Below, one piece after another: positions 1 to 5,892 of a stretch of DNA of 7,043 nucleotides (positions are counted from its first letter, which is position 1; each line of letters begins with the position of its first letter). Made by a program: the position numbers and the translations under genes. The stretch is from Candidatus Firestonebacteria bacterium RIFOXYA2_FULL_40_8 (GTDB taxonomy: Bacteria; Oederibacteriota; D2-FULL-39-29), in NCBI GenBank assembly GCA_001778355.1, contig MFGS01000058.1, positions 10,127 to 17,169 on the forward strand, given 5' to 3'. The notes under the pieces were generated by a model. It had not been told where the DNA came from. It saw only the letters and a program-made list of their open reading frames with translations, and did not search any database.

Positions 1-1902
1 GCCGAAATGCAGGAAGATATCTCGCTTGAACTCATGGGTCCGCCGAAAAAAGCAGCGTTTGACGGTGAGGGGAAACCCACCCCTGCGGGTCTCGGATTTG
101 CGAAAACAAACGGAATGGATATAAAAGATCTGATAATAAAAACAACGCCCAAGGGCGAGTATCTTTGCGCGCAAAAACTTATAAAAGGGAAGGAAGTAAA
201 AGTTGTGCTTCCCGAACTTATGAAAAAGCTTATCTTATCGCTTAACTGGCCGAAATCCATGCGCTGGCATGATGACGTCCGTTTTCCGAGGCCTATACGT
301 TCAATACTCTGCCTCTTTGGCAAGGATACGATAGAGTTTACGGTCTCCGATGTGACGGCTCCCAATAAAACTTTCGGGCACAGAGTACTTAGTCCTGAAG
401 GCGCGTTGATTTCTGATTCTTCAAAATATCTGTCAGTACTACGGGAAAAATTTGTTATTGCGGATTTTGAAGAAAGAAAAAATGAGATTATTAAGCAGGT
501 TGAAGCGCTTGCCAAAAAAGCAGACGGGATTGCGAATATCTCTCCGGTTATTCTGGAAGAAAATGTAAACACGGTCGAGTATCCGACTGCAATGCTCGGG
601 AAAATAGATGAAAAGTACCTTGCCTTGCCGAAAGAGCTCTTACTGCAGGTTGTCGAGAAGACCCAAAAATACTTCTCCGTTTGGGATGCAAAAAAAGAGA
701 AGATTTTGCCTTACTTTATTGCCGTTAAAAACGGGAAAGATAACGCCGTTGACGTTATTATTGAAGGAAACGCAAGGGTTTTAAAGGCGAGATTTGAGGA
801 TGCAGAGTTTTTCTTCAATGAAGATAAGAAAACTACTATGGAAAGCAAACTTCCAAAGCTGAAAACAGTATCTTTCCAGGATAAACTCGGCAGCATGTTC
901 GATAAAACGGTAAGGTTGGCAAATCTTGCAAACGAAGCAAAACAACTCCTTAAATTATCCGATTATGACACTATCAAAAAAGCATGCGAGCTTTCAAAGA
1001 TTGACCTTAACACCGGTATGGTCAGAGAGTTCACGGATCTTCAGGGTATCATGGGACGTGAGTATGCGCTGGCTGACGGAGTAAAAAAAGAAATAGCGAT
1101 GGCTATCTCCGAGCATTACCTTCCTCGGTTCCTGGGTGACGAACTCCCTAAGACCGAAACAGGTATGGCACTGGGCATTCTTGACAAAATAGATACCATC
1201 GTCGGATGTTTCTCCATCGGCCTTATTCCCACCGGCTCACAGGACCCTTATGGTCTCAGAAGAAATGCTCTTGGGGTTATCAGTATTATCTTGAATAAAA
1301 AAATAGAAGTGCATCTTGAAGAACTGATAAATGCCTCCCTGGATACATACGCGGACAAAGTTAAAGTACAAAAAGGTAAAGTCCTGAACGAAATACTGGA
1401 TTTTGTGAAAGGAAGGATGGAAAACCTCCTTCTCGATAAAGGCATCCGGTATGACGTGGTCAATGCCGTTCTTGCTTCCGAGTTTGATAATGTAACTCTG
1501 ACTTTCAAAAAAGCAGGAGAGTTAAACAACCTTGCTAAAGAGCCGGATTTCAATAAAGCCATTACAACTTTCTCAAGAGTAATAAACATTATCTCTAAGA
1601 ACAAAGTTGAAAGTGCTTTAACCGGCGGCCCAAACATACACCTCTTTAAAGCCGAGGAAGAAAAAGATCTTCACTTTGCCATCGAAAAACGAAAATTAGA
1701 TTTTATGAAGATGATAGAAAACTCTGATTACATTTCCGCCTTCAAAGTCCTAAAAGAGCTCATGCCCTACATCGACGCCTTCTTCGAAAAAGTAATGGTA
1801 ATGGACAAAGACACCGCCGTAAAAGACAACAGAATAACATTACTGACCCACTTGAACTTCATGTTCAAGAAGCTGGGGGATTTTAGTAAAATCGTTCAAT
1901 GA
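1..1902 (+). CDS. glyS: Glycine--tRNA ligase beta subunit, 5'-truncated by window
   Basis: This is the beta subunit of the heterotetrameric bacterial glycyl-tRNA synthetase. It works with GlyQ (alpha) to charge tRNA-Gly in the cytoplasm; beta carries the HD-like domain and the C-terminal DALR-type anticodon-binding domain. Family blocks seen in order are GPPKKAAFD (nt 37-63), WPKSMRWHDDVRFPRP (about 247-294), the DAEFFFNEDKK block (about 799-830), REFTDLQGIMGREYA (about 1027-1070), GSQDPYGLRRNALGV (about 1234-1278) and FFEKVMVMDKD near the C-terminus (about 1780-1812). Frame 1 is open from base 1, and the Met at nt 7 aligns inside the family, so it is not the true start; roughly 60 N-terminal residues lie upstream. 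From base 1 to the TGA at 1900-1902 there are 633 residues, which with the missing part fits the usual size near 690. The HD-like region and C-terminus are intact, with no frameshift. glyQ would be expected upstream but is outside the window. Confidence 0.97.
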   Translation, partial: AEMQEDISLELMGPPKKAAFDGEGKPTPAGLGFAKTNGMDIKDLIIKTTPKGEYLCAQKLIKGKEVKVVLPELMKKLILSLNWPKSMRWHDDVRFPRPIRSILCLFGKDTIEFTVSDVTAPNKTFGHRVLSPEGALISDSSKYLSVLREKFVIADFEERKNEIIKQVEALAKKADGIANISPVILEENVNTVEYPTAMLGKIDEKYLALPKELLLQVVEKTQKYFSVWDAKKEKILPYFIAVKNGKDNAVDVIIEGNARVLKARFEDAEFFFNEDKKTTMESKLPKLKTVSFQDKLGSMFDKTVRLANLANEAKQLLKLSDYDTIKKACELSKIDLNTGMVREFTDLQGIMGREYALADGVKKEIAMAISEHYLPRFLGDELPKTETGMALGILDKIDTIVGCFSIGLIPTGSQDPYGLRRNALGVISIILNKKIEVHLEELINASLDTYADKVKVQKGKVLNEILDFVKGRMENLLLDKGIRYDVVNAVLASEFDNVTLTFKKAGELNNLAKEPDFNKAITTFSRVINIISKNKVESALTGGPNIHLFKAEEEKDLHFAIEKRKLDFMKMIENSDYISAFKVLKELMPYIDAFFEKVMVMDKDTAVKDNRITLLTHLNFMFKKLGDFSKIVQ

Positions 1903-1915
1903 ACGATAAACGATA
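1891..1915. repeat. Palindrome over the glyS stop codon plus 7-bp tandem repeat
   Basis: Bases 1891-1907 read atcgttcaatgaacgat, two 8-bp arms around a single central base, with the glyS TGA (1900-1902) starting the right arm. Directly overlapping it, aacgata occurs twice in tandem (1902-1908 and 1909-1915). As RNA it could form at most a weak 6-7 bp hairpin. The next T-run (1926-1930) is too far downstream for a canonical intrinsic terminator. It may be a weak 3'-end structure or a protein-binding site, or it may be chance. Confidence 0.45.
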
Positions 1916-1970
1916 GTTTGTAAGGTTTTTAAGGTCTAAAATCTCGATTGGATGATTAATTAAGTTCTGT

Positions 1971-2003
1971 TGAAAAACATTATTCACGTGAAAAAGTTTT
2001 TCA
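1971..2003. repeat. AT-rich inverted repeat enclosing a 10-bp palindrome
   Basis: Arms tgaaaaac (1971-1978) and gtttttca (1996-2003) are perfect 8-bp inverted repeats around a 17-nt loop. The loop contains the perfect palindrome ttcacgtgaa (1983-1992). The nested symmetry lies in the spacer upstream of the lipoprotein gene, so an operator is possible. A weak terminator for glyS transcription is another option, because the right arm ends in a T-run. Neither role is shown by sequence alone. Confidence 0.4.
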
Positions 2004-2022
2004 TTCCTGCGCAGGCAGAAAT
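2003..2022. repeat. Imperfect GC-richer intergenic palindrome, likely dispersed repeat
   Basis: The arms attcctgc (2003-2010) and gcagaaat (2015-2022) pair with one mismatch around the 4-nt loop gcag. The core (attcctgcgcaggcag followed by an aatcc-like end) resembles a palindromic intergenic element repeated many times in various bacterial genomes; that resemblance is from memory, not from a search. It is the only GC-rich structured segment in an otherwise AT-rich spacer. T-rich sequence follows (ccattgttttgttt), so it could also help end glyS transcription. Confidence 0.5.
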
Positions 2023-2075
2023 CCATTGTTTTGTTTCTGAAAGAAGAAAGTGAAATCTCGAGGGGATATGGACAA

Positions 2076-2082
2076 GAGGGTG
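2076..2082 (+). promoter_or_regulatory. Ribosome binding site for lipoprotein gene
   Basis: A purine-rich gagggtg lies 8 nt before ATG 2091 and decides the start. An in-frame TTG at 2031 would give 20 extra residues, but they would place a charged leader before the typical MNKRK signal-peptide N-region. ATG 2091 is therefore preferred. Confidence 0.7.
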
Positions 2083-2090
2083 AAAAAATA

Positions 2091-5015
2091 ATGAATAAAA
2101 GAAAACAAATAATATTTGTGATGCTTTTACTGATAATGCTCTTCTTTTGCGGGTGTAATTCATATTTAACCTGGTCGCCTGACGGGAAAACGATTGTTTG
2201 CTCAGGTCTGGATGATAAATATAATCCTAGCAGTCTTGTGTTGATTGATATCGAAAGCGGTAAAAAGACCAGGTTATCAAATAATACATTTGGGAGTTAC
2301 GGGAGAGAAGTGTTTCCGCGTTATTCTCCGGATGGGAAGCAAATAGCATTTATTGGTACATACTATAATATGGGAACTAAAGAAACTACTGCAAGCATAT
2401 ATCTTTTTGATACATTAAAGAAGTCTGTTAAGGAAGTCTATAATTACTCAAAGAGCATAAAGAAAGGAGGCGGAGGAGCGCCTTCTGTAAATTTTAATTA
2501 TTTCTCCTGGTCTCCTGATGGGAATTACCTGGCTTTTCATGTTATTGAAGAAAGCTCAAGTGCTGCACCTGAAAAAGAGTCAACAAAATCATCTATTTGG
2601 AAAATAAATATTAATAGCCTGGAAAAGAAGCAATTAACTACAGCTAAGGATGGCTCTTGCTCGCATCCAAATTGGTCTAATGATGGGAAGATATATTTTA
2701 CATCGGGCTTTAATCTTAACATGACTAAATCGAATGAAGAGGATTCTAATATCTGGATTATTGGTGCTGATGGCAGCAATAAGCAGAAATTGACAGATTA
2801 TAGGCTGTTTGAATCCGCTGTTGTCGGGCCGTCTGCTGTTTCTCCTGACGGGCTATTTATTGCATATTCCATAATGTCTAAAAATCCAAATAAAAAAGAT
2901 CCCGGACAGGTTTGTATAATGAACCTAAAAGATAAGTCGGTTACCAAAATATCAGAAGGGGTGGAGGATCCAAAGCACAAAAATAATATGTGGGTTTATC
3001 CGCAATTTTCTCGGGATGGAAAAAAAATACTTTATAATGATATGGGCGGTCAGTCACCGCCGGTCACTATAATTATAGATATAGAAAGTAAATCTAACTA
3101 TATCTATGACGGGATGATGTCTGCTGCTTGGTCACCCGACAGTAATAAAATAGCTTTTTATGATACTAAGGATAAAGCATATTGCTCGATGGGAATTGAT
3201 GGTAAAAACAAAAAGCAATTATTGGAAAGTATTAGTAGATATTTGGGATATGGTGAAGATAAATCGAGTGCTGACCCGGAAAGCAAATTAAAAAGTTATG
3301 AAGAGATAATAGAGTTGTATCCTTCGAGGAAAGGTGAAGCGCTCAAGGCTTCGCTAAATATTCTAAAATACGAAATTAGGGATATGAATAGAACGCTTGA
3401 ATGGGGTGAAAAACATTTTATTGAGTTTAAACCAGAATCTTTCATTGATACGTATATAGAGGCTGGAAAAATAGATAAGGCCATAAACGAATATGAGGGA
3501 GTAATTAAGAAATACCGTAATGATAATATTGAAATTACTAAACATGTTATTGAAACTGCGGAAAAAAGATTGAAATTTATCAAAAGTCATATTGAAGCTG
3601 ATACTGAAGCGCTTATTATGTATTATAAGGCTATGGGGATTATTTTCAAAAAATCCCAGAATCAAAGCCCGTACCCATATTATTATCGTGCAAGAAATAT
3701 TGAAAAAGAAGCAGTTGATTTAATTCAAACGATATTGAAAAAATATCCGGAAAGTAAATTAATGGATGAGGTCTATTGCTGGCTTGGAGATATTAGTTCT
3801 GGGGAAGATGCGGCCAATTATTACAGAGAATTGCAAAATCGCTTCCCGGACAGCGAGTGGTGCGATTTATCTCAGTATAAATTAGTAGAGCTGTATTCAA
3901 GCGAAAAGAAATATGAAAAGTGTATTGAAGAGGGAAGGATTTTAATGAGAAAATACCCTTTGAGCAAGATGGTACTTAATTGTTTAACAAAAATTGGAGA
4001 TTCATATAAAGCAATGAATCTTCCTGATAATGCAATAGCCGCATATAAGGAATCCTTAGCAATATATTATAATCCATATATTCAAGAACAAATTGATAAT
4101 TTTAGGTTCATCAAAATAGGTGACAAATTAAGGACAACGTCCGTTTTGTTAAAGGGGAATGATTTGTGGGCAAGGACTATTGGTGATAAGATTGTGAGGT
4201 ATAATCTGGAAACTGCTAAACTGACAACATATACCGGAGAACAAACAGGTGAAGGAAAGCATGAAGGGTTCTGGTATTCATCCGGATCGAGTCTGATTGG
4301 TTCCAACAAGGAAAAGATATGGTTTGTTTCAAACAAAGGTTTATTGTGTTTTGATAATGTATTGCAAAAATGGCAAATAGTATCACCTCCAAAAGATTTA
4401 TGGGTTACATCAATAGCCGTAAGCAATGACAGAATATGGTGCACATCAAAGTCTCTTCTATCATTTCACCCGGATACCGGAGAATGGAAACCCTTCAATT
4501 TGAAAACAAAAGAAAATAAGGAGTTCTCTCCTTGTAATTTGGTTTTAGACGGGGAGTTCTTATGGCTTTATGACGAAAACGGCAACCTTTTTAAGTTTAA
4601 TCAAAAAACCTACGAACATGAAGAGATGCCTAAAAATGATAAGCAGCTTGGACGGAATATGAAAGTAGTAGGTGATAATCTATGGGTTACTTCAAAAGGT
4701 GGCGAGGGTGTGTTTAAATACAATAAAACCAGTAAAGAATGGAGTTGGTTGAGAGGGCTTTCTTATAATAAAACAAAAAAGATGTTAGAAAAAGATTTAG
4801 GACCGACTGAAGACAGAGTTCAAAGCATAGAAGCCTATAAGAATATGATCTGGCTTTCAACTTCTGAGCAACTTGTAGAATATAATATTGAGAAAAATAA
4901 ATGGAAAAGCTATAGAAGGAGTCTTGTCGGAGTAAATATCATGTATTATTCTGATAAATATTTATGTCTTAGTAGTTCTAATTTTGATCTGTATTTATTC
5001 AAGATAGAAGAATAA
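2091..5015 (+). CDS. Lipoprotein with PD40 propeller, TPR middle and second propeller
   Basis: This predicts a 974-residue exported lipoprotein. The signal peptide has KRK, a hydrophobic stretch (residues 7-20) and Gly21-Cys22; the lipobox LFFCGC is slightly unusual because Cys also fills the -2 position. Asn at +2 does not match the Asp inner-membrane retention signal. Residues about 25-390 carry seven S-P-D-G-type motifs (starting near residues 28, 78, 140, 195, 250, 306 and 347), typical of TolB/WD40-like PD40 blades. Residues about 393-665 look like TPR or TPR-like helical pairs with YPxS/FPDS turns, for example EEIIELYPS, ILKKYPESK, LQNRFPDSEW and AIAAYKESLAIY. Residues about 680-974 hold seven short repeats of the type xLWVTS..G...YN...W, resembling two-component-regulator propeller blades (Reg_prop). 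There is no catalytic motif, so binding or scaffolding is the inferred role. It is probably the first gene of an operon with the two downstream genes. Its function is unknown; TolB itself is far shorter and lacks the TPR and second propeller. Confidence 0.9.
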   Translation: MNKRKQIIFVMLLLIMLFFCGCNSYLTWSPDGKTIVCSGLDDKYNPSSLVLIDIESGKKTRLSNNTFGSYGREVFPRYSPDGKQIAFIGTYYNMGTKETTASIYLFDTLKKSVKEVYNYSKSIKKGGGGAPSVNFNYFSWSPDGNYLAFHVIEESSSAAPEKESTKSSIWKININSLEKKQLTTAKDGSCSHPNWSNDGKIYFTSGFNLNMTKSNEEDSNIWIIGADGSNKQKLTDYRLFESAVVGPSAVSPDGLFIAYSIMSKNPNKKDPGQVCIMNLKDKSVTKISEGVEDPKHKNNMWVYPQFSRDGKKILYNDMGGQSPPVTIIIDIESKSNYIYDGMMSAAWSPDSNKIAFYDTKDKAYCSMGIDGKNKKQLLESISRYLGYGEDKSSADPESKLKSYEEIIELYPSRKGEALKASLNILKYEIRDMNRTLEWGEKHFIEFKPESFIDTYIEAGKIDKAINEYEGVIKKYRNDNIEITKHVIETAEKRLKFIKSHIEADTEALIMYYKAMGIIFKKSQNQSPYPYYYRARNIEKEAVDLIQTILKKYPESKLMDEVYCWLGDISSGEDAANYYRELQNRFPDSEWCDLSQYKLVELYSSEKKYEKCIEEGRILMRKYPLSKMVLNCLTKIGDSYKAMNLPDNAIAAYKESLAIYYNPYIQEQIDNFRFIKIGDKLRTTSVLLKGNDLWARTIGDKIVRYNLETAKLTTYTGEQTGEGKHEGFWYSSGSSLIGSNKEKIWFVSNKGLLCFDNVLQKWQIVSPPKDLWVTSIAVSNDRIWCTSKSLLSFHPDTGEWKPFNLKTKENKEFSPCNLVLDGEFLWLYDENGNLFKFNQKTYEHEEMPKNDKQLGRNMKVVGDNLWVTSKGGEGVFKYNKTSKEWSWLRGLSYNKTKKMLEKDLGPTEDRVQSIEAYKNMIWLSTSEQLVEYNIEKNKWKSYRRSLVGVNIMYYSDKYLCLSSSNFDLYLFKIEE

Positions 5016-5036
5016 TGATTATATCCTGTTACTTCG

Positions 5037-5042
5037 AAGAGG
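5037..5042 (+). promoter_or_regulatory. Ribosome binding site for the 271-residue gene
   Basis: aagagg lies 5 nt before ATG 5048, inside the 32-bp gap after the lipoprotein stop. The gap has no room for a convincing promoter or terminator, which supports co-transcription. Confidence 0.75.
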
Positions 5043-5047
5043 ATTGA

Positions 5048-5863
5048 ATGAAGAAAAAAAGTAAACTGATAATTATTCTCTCTGGCGCAGCCGGAATAAT
5101 ATTTTTGTGCGTTGCAATAGCATTGCTAAATGAAAATCCTACCGGAAAAATATACAGAGTTGGTGCGCAGGCTGGAGAGGAGTTGGCAAAAGCAAATGAT
5201 CCGGCTTTAAAGTCAAATCCTGAAGAAATAGTTGAAATTCTAAAGTCAAAAGATCCGTTAAAAAGAAAATATCTCCCTAAGTGTTTTGATGTTCAAATAT
5301 ATGTCAAGCAAGAATGCTGGAAAGAAGAGTATAAAAACGAGTCTGTGGTTCTAGAAAAAAATCAGAGATATGATGTGCTGTTTTATAGGAAGATCATAGA
5401 TCAATCCGGGAGAGGTAAGGCATTCTTCCTGTTTTATAAAAACGAGAATAAGAAAAAGAAATTCACATGTATGCTTGAGTTTGAAGAATACGGGGCTCAG
5501 GTAAATAATGCGGAAGGAACATTTGAATATAAATGGCAGAGTCTGATTGAAGGAGATGTCGTTAAAGAGTTAATCGTGAAAGATTATCAAAGCGGTCATG
5601 TCGGAGGGAATGAATGTGTCTATATTTTTAAGATGATAAATGGTGAATTGAGAAAAATATTTACTAAAGGTTTAGGGGGATATGGACAGGTAGAACAGTA
5701 TAAATATGAAAGTTATAAAGCAACAATTGATATAGAAGAAAAGGGAAGTTTTCCCAGAAAGATACTATATTCATACTGTAATACAACCAAGCCGGAGGGC
5801 CAAACTTGGGAAAATTCCACATATATCTGGGATAGTAAATCACAAAAATACACTAAGAAATAA
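5048..5863 (+). CDS. Unassigned membrane-anchored or secreted protein, 271 residues
   Basis: I do not recognise this family. The N-terminus is MKKKSK followed by a hydrophobic segment (residues about 7-27), so the protein is exported and either anchored by this segment or cleaved after it. The Cys within the segment lacks a small residue before it (IFLC), so a lipobox is unlikely. The rest is hydrophilic, Lys/Glu-rich and predicted extracytoplasmic. Residues about 170-205 (starting DVVKELIVKDYQSGHVGG and running on to a CVYIFK/NGELRKIF strand pair) recall the rhythm of VCBS/FG-GAP-like proteins, but no DxDGD calcium loop is visible, so this is only a hint. Several Cys (near residues 79, 90, 141, 190 and 244) could form disulfides. 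The gene lies 32 bp after the lipoprotein gene and 29 bp before the protease gene, suggesting a shared operon and envelope location. It is complete, with ATG start and TAA stop. Confidence 0.8.
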   Translation: MKKKSKLIIILSGAAGIIFLCVAIALLNENPTGKIYRVGAQAGEELAKANDPALKSNPEEIVEILKSKDPLKRKYLPKCFDVQIYVKQECWKEEYKNESVVLEKNQRYDVLFYRKIIDQSGRGKAFFLFYKNENKKKKFTCMLEFEEYGAQVNNAEGTFEYKWQSLIEGDVVKELIVKDYQSGHVGGNECVYIFKMINGELRKIFTKGLGGYGQVEQYKYESYKATIDIEEKGSFPRKILYSYCNTTKPEGQTWENSTYIWDSKSQKYTKK

Positions 5864-5880
5864 AAGTCATGTTAGATTTC

Positions 5881-5886
5881 AGGAGG
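5881..5886 (+). promoter_or_regulatory. Strong ribosome binding site selecting GTG start
   Basis: A perfect aggagg lies 6 nt before GTG 5893. An in-frame ATG at 5869 would add eight residues (MLDFRRSI) but has only a weak upstream purine stretch, and its reading would run through this site. The zinc ribbon also begins at once after GTG (M-K-C-P-x-C), as is typical of zf-TFIIB proteins. Confidence 0.85.
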
Positions 5887-5892
5887 TCTATA

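Noticed and set aside
7..9. ATG at 7 as the glyS start
   Set aside because: The frame is open upstream to base 1 and the alignment with GlyS places this Met about 60 residues inside the protein.
1248..1637. Minus-strand 129-residue reading frame inside glyS
   Set aside because: It lies wholly antisense to strongly conserved glyS sequence, has no recognisable domain, and looks like a codon-bias shadow. The same applies to the other antisense frames in glyS and the lipoprotein gene.
2031..2090. TTG at 2031 as a start giving a 994-residue product
   Set aside because: It has no good ribosome binding site, and the added residues would precede a textbook lipoprotein signal peptide beginning at ATG 2091. 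The extension also overlaps the intergenic repeat region.
1903..2090. Sigma-70-type promoter in the spacer before the lipoprotein gene
   Set aside because: TTGGAT (1948) and TTGAAA (1970) were tried as -35 boxes, but neither has a TATAAT-like partner at 16-18 bp. A promoter is likely somewhere here but cannot be placed.
2463..2478. Strong Shine-Dalgarno-like aaaggaggcggagg inside the lipoprotein gene
   Set aside because: No ATG, GTG or TTG follows at a usable distance. The stretch simply encodes a Lys-Gly-Gly-Gly-Gly loop between propeller blades.
5869..5892. ATG at 5869 as the start of the zinc-ribbon protease
   Set aside because: It is in frame, but the perfect aggagg at 5881-5886 lies downstream of it and is ideally spaced for GTG 5893, which also begins the M-K-C-P-x-C domain.
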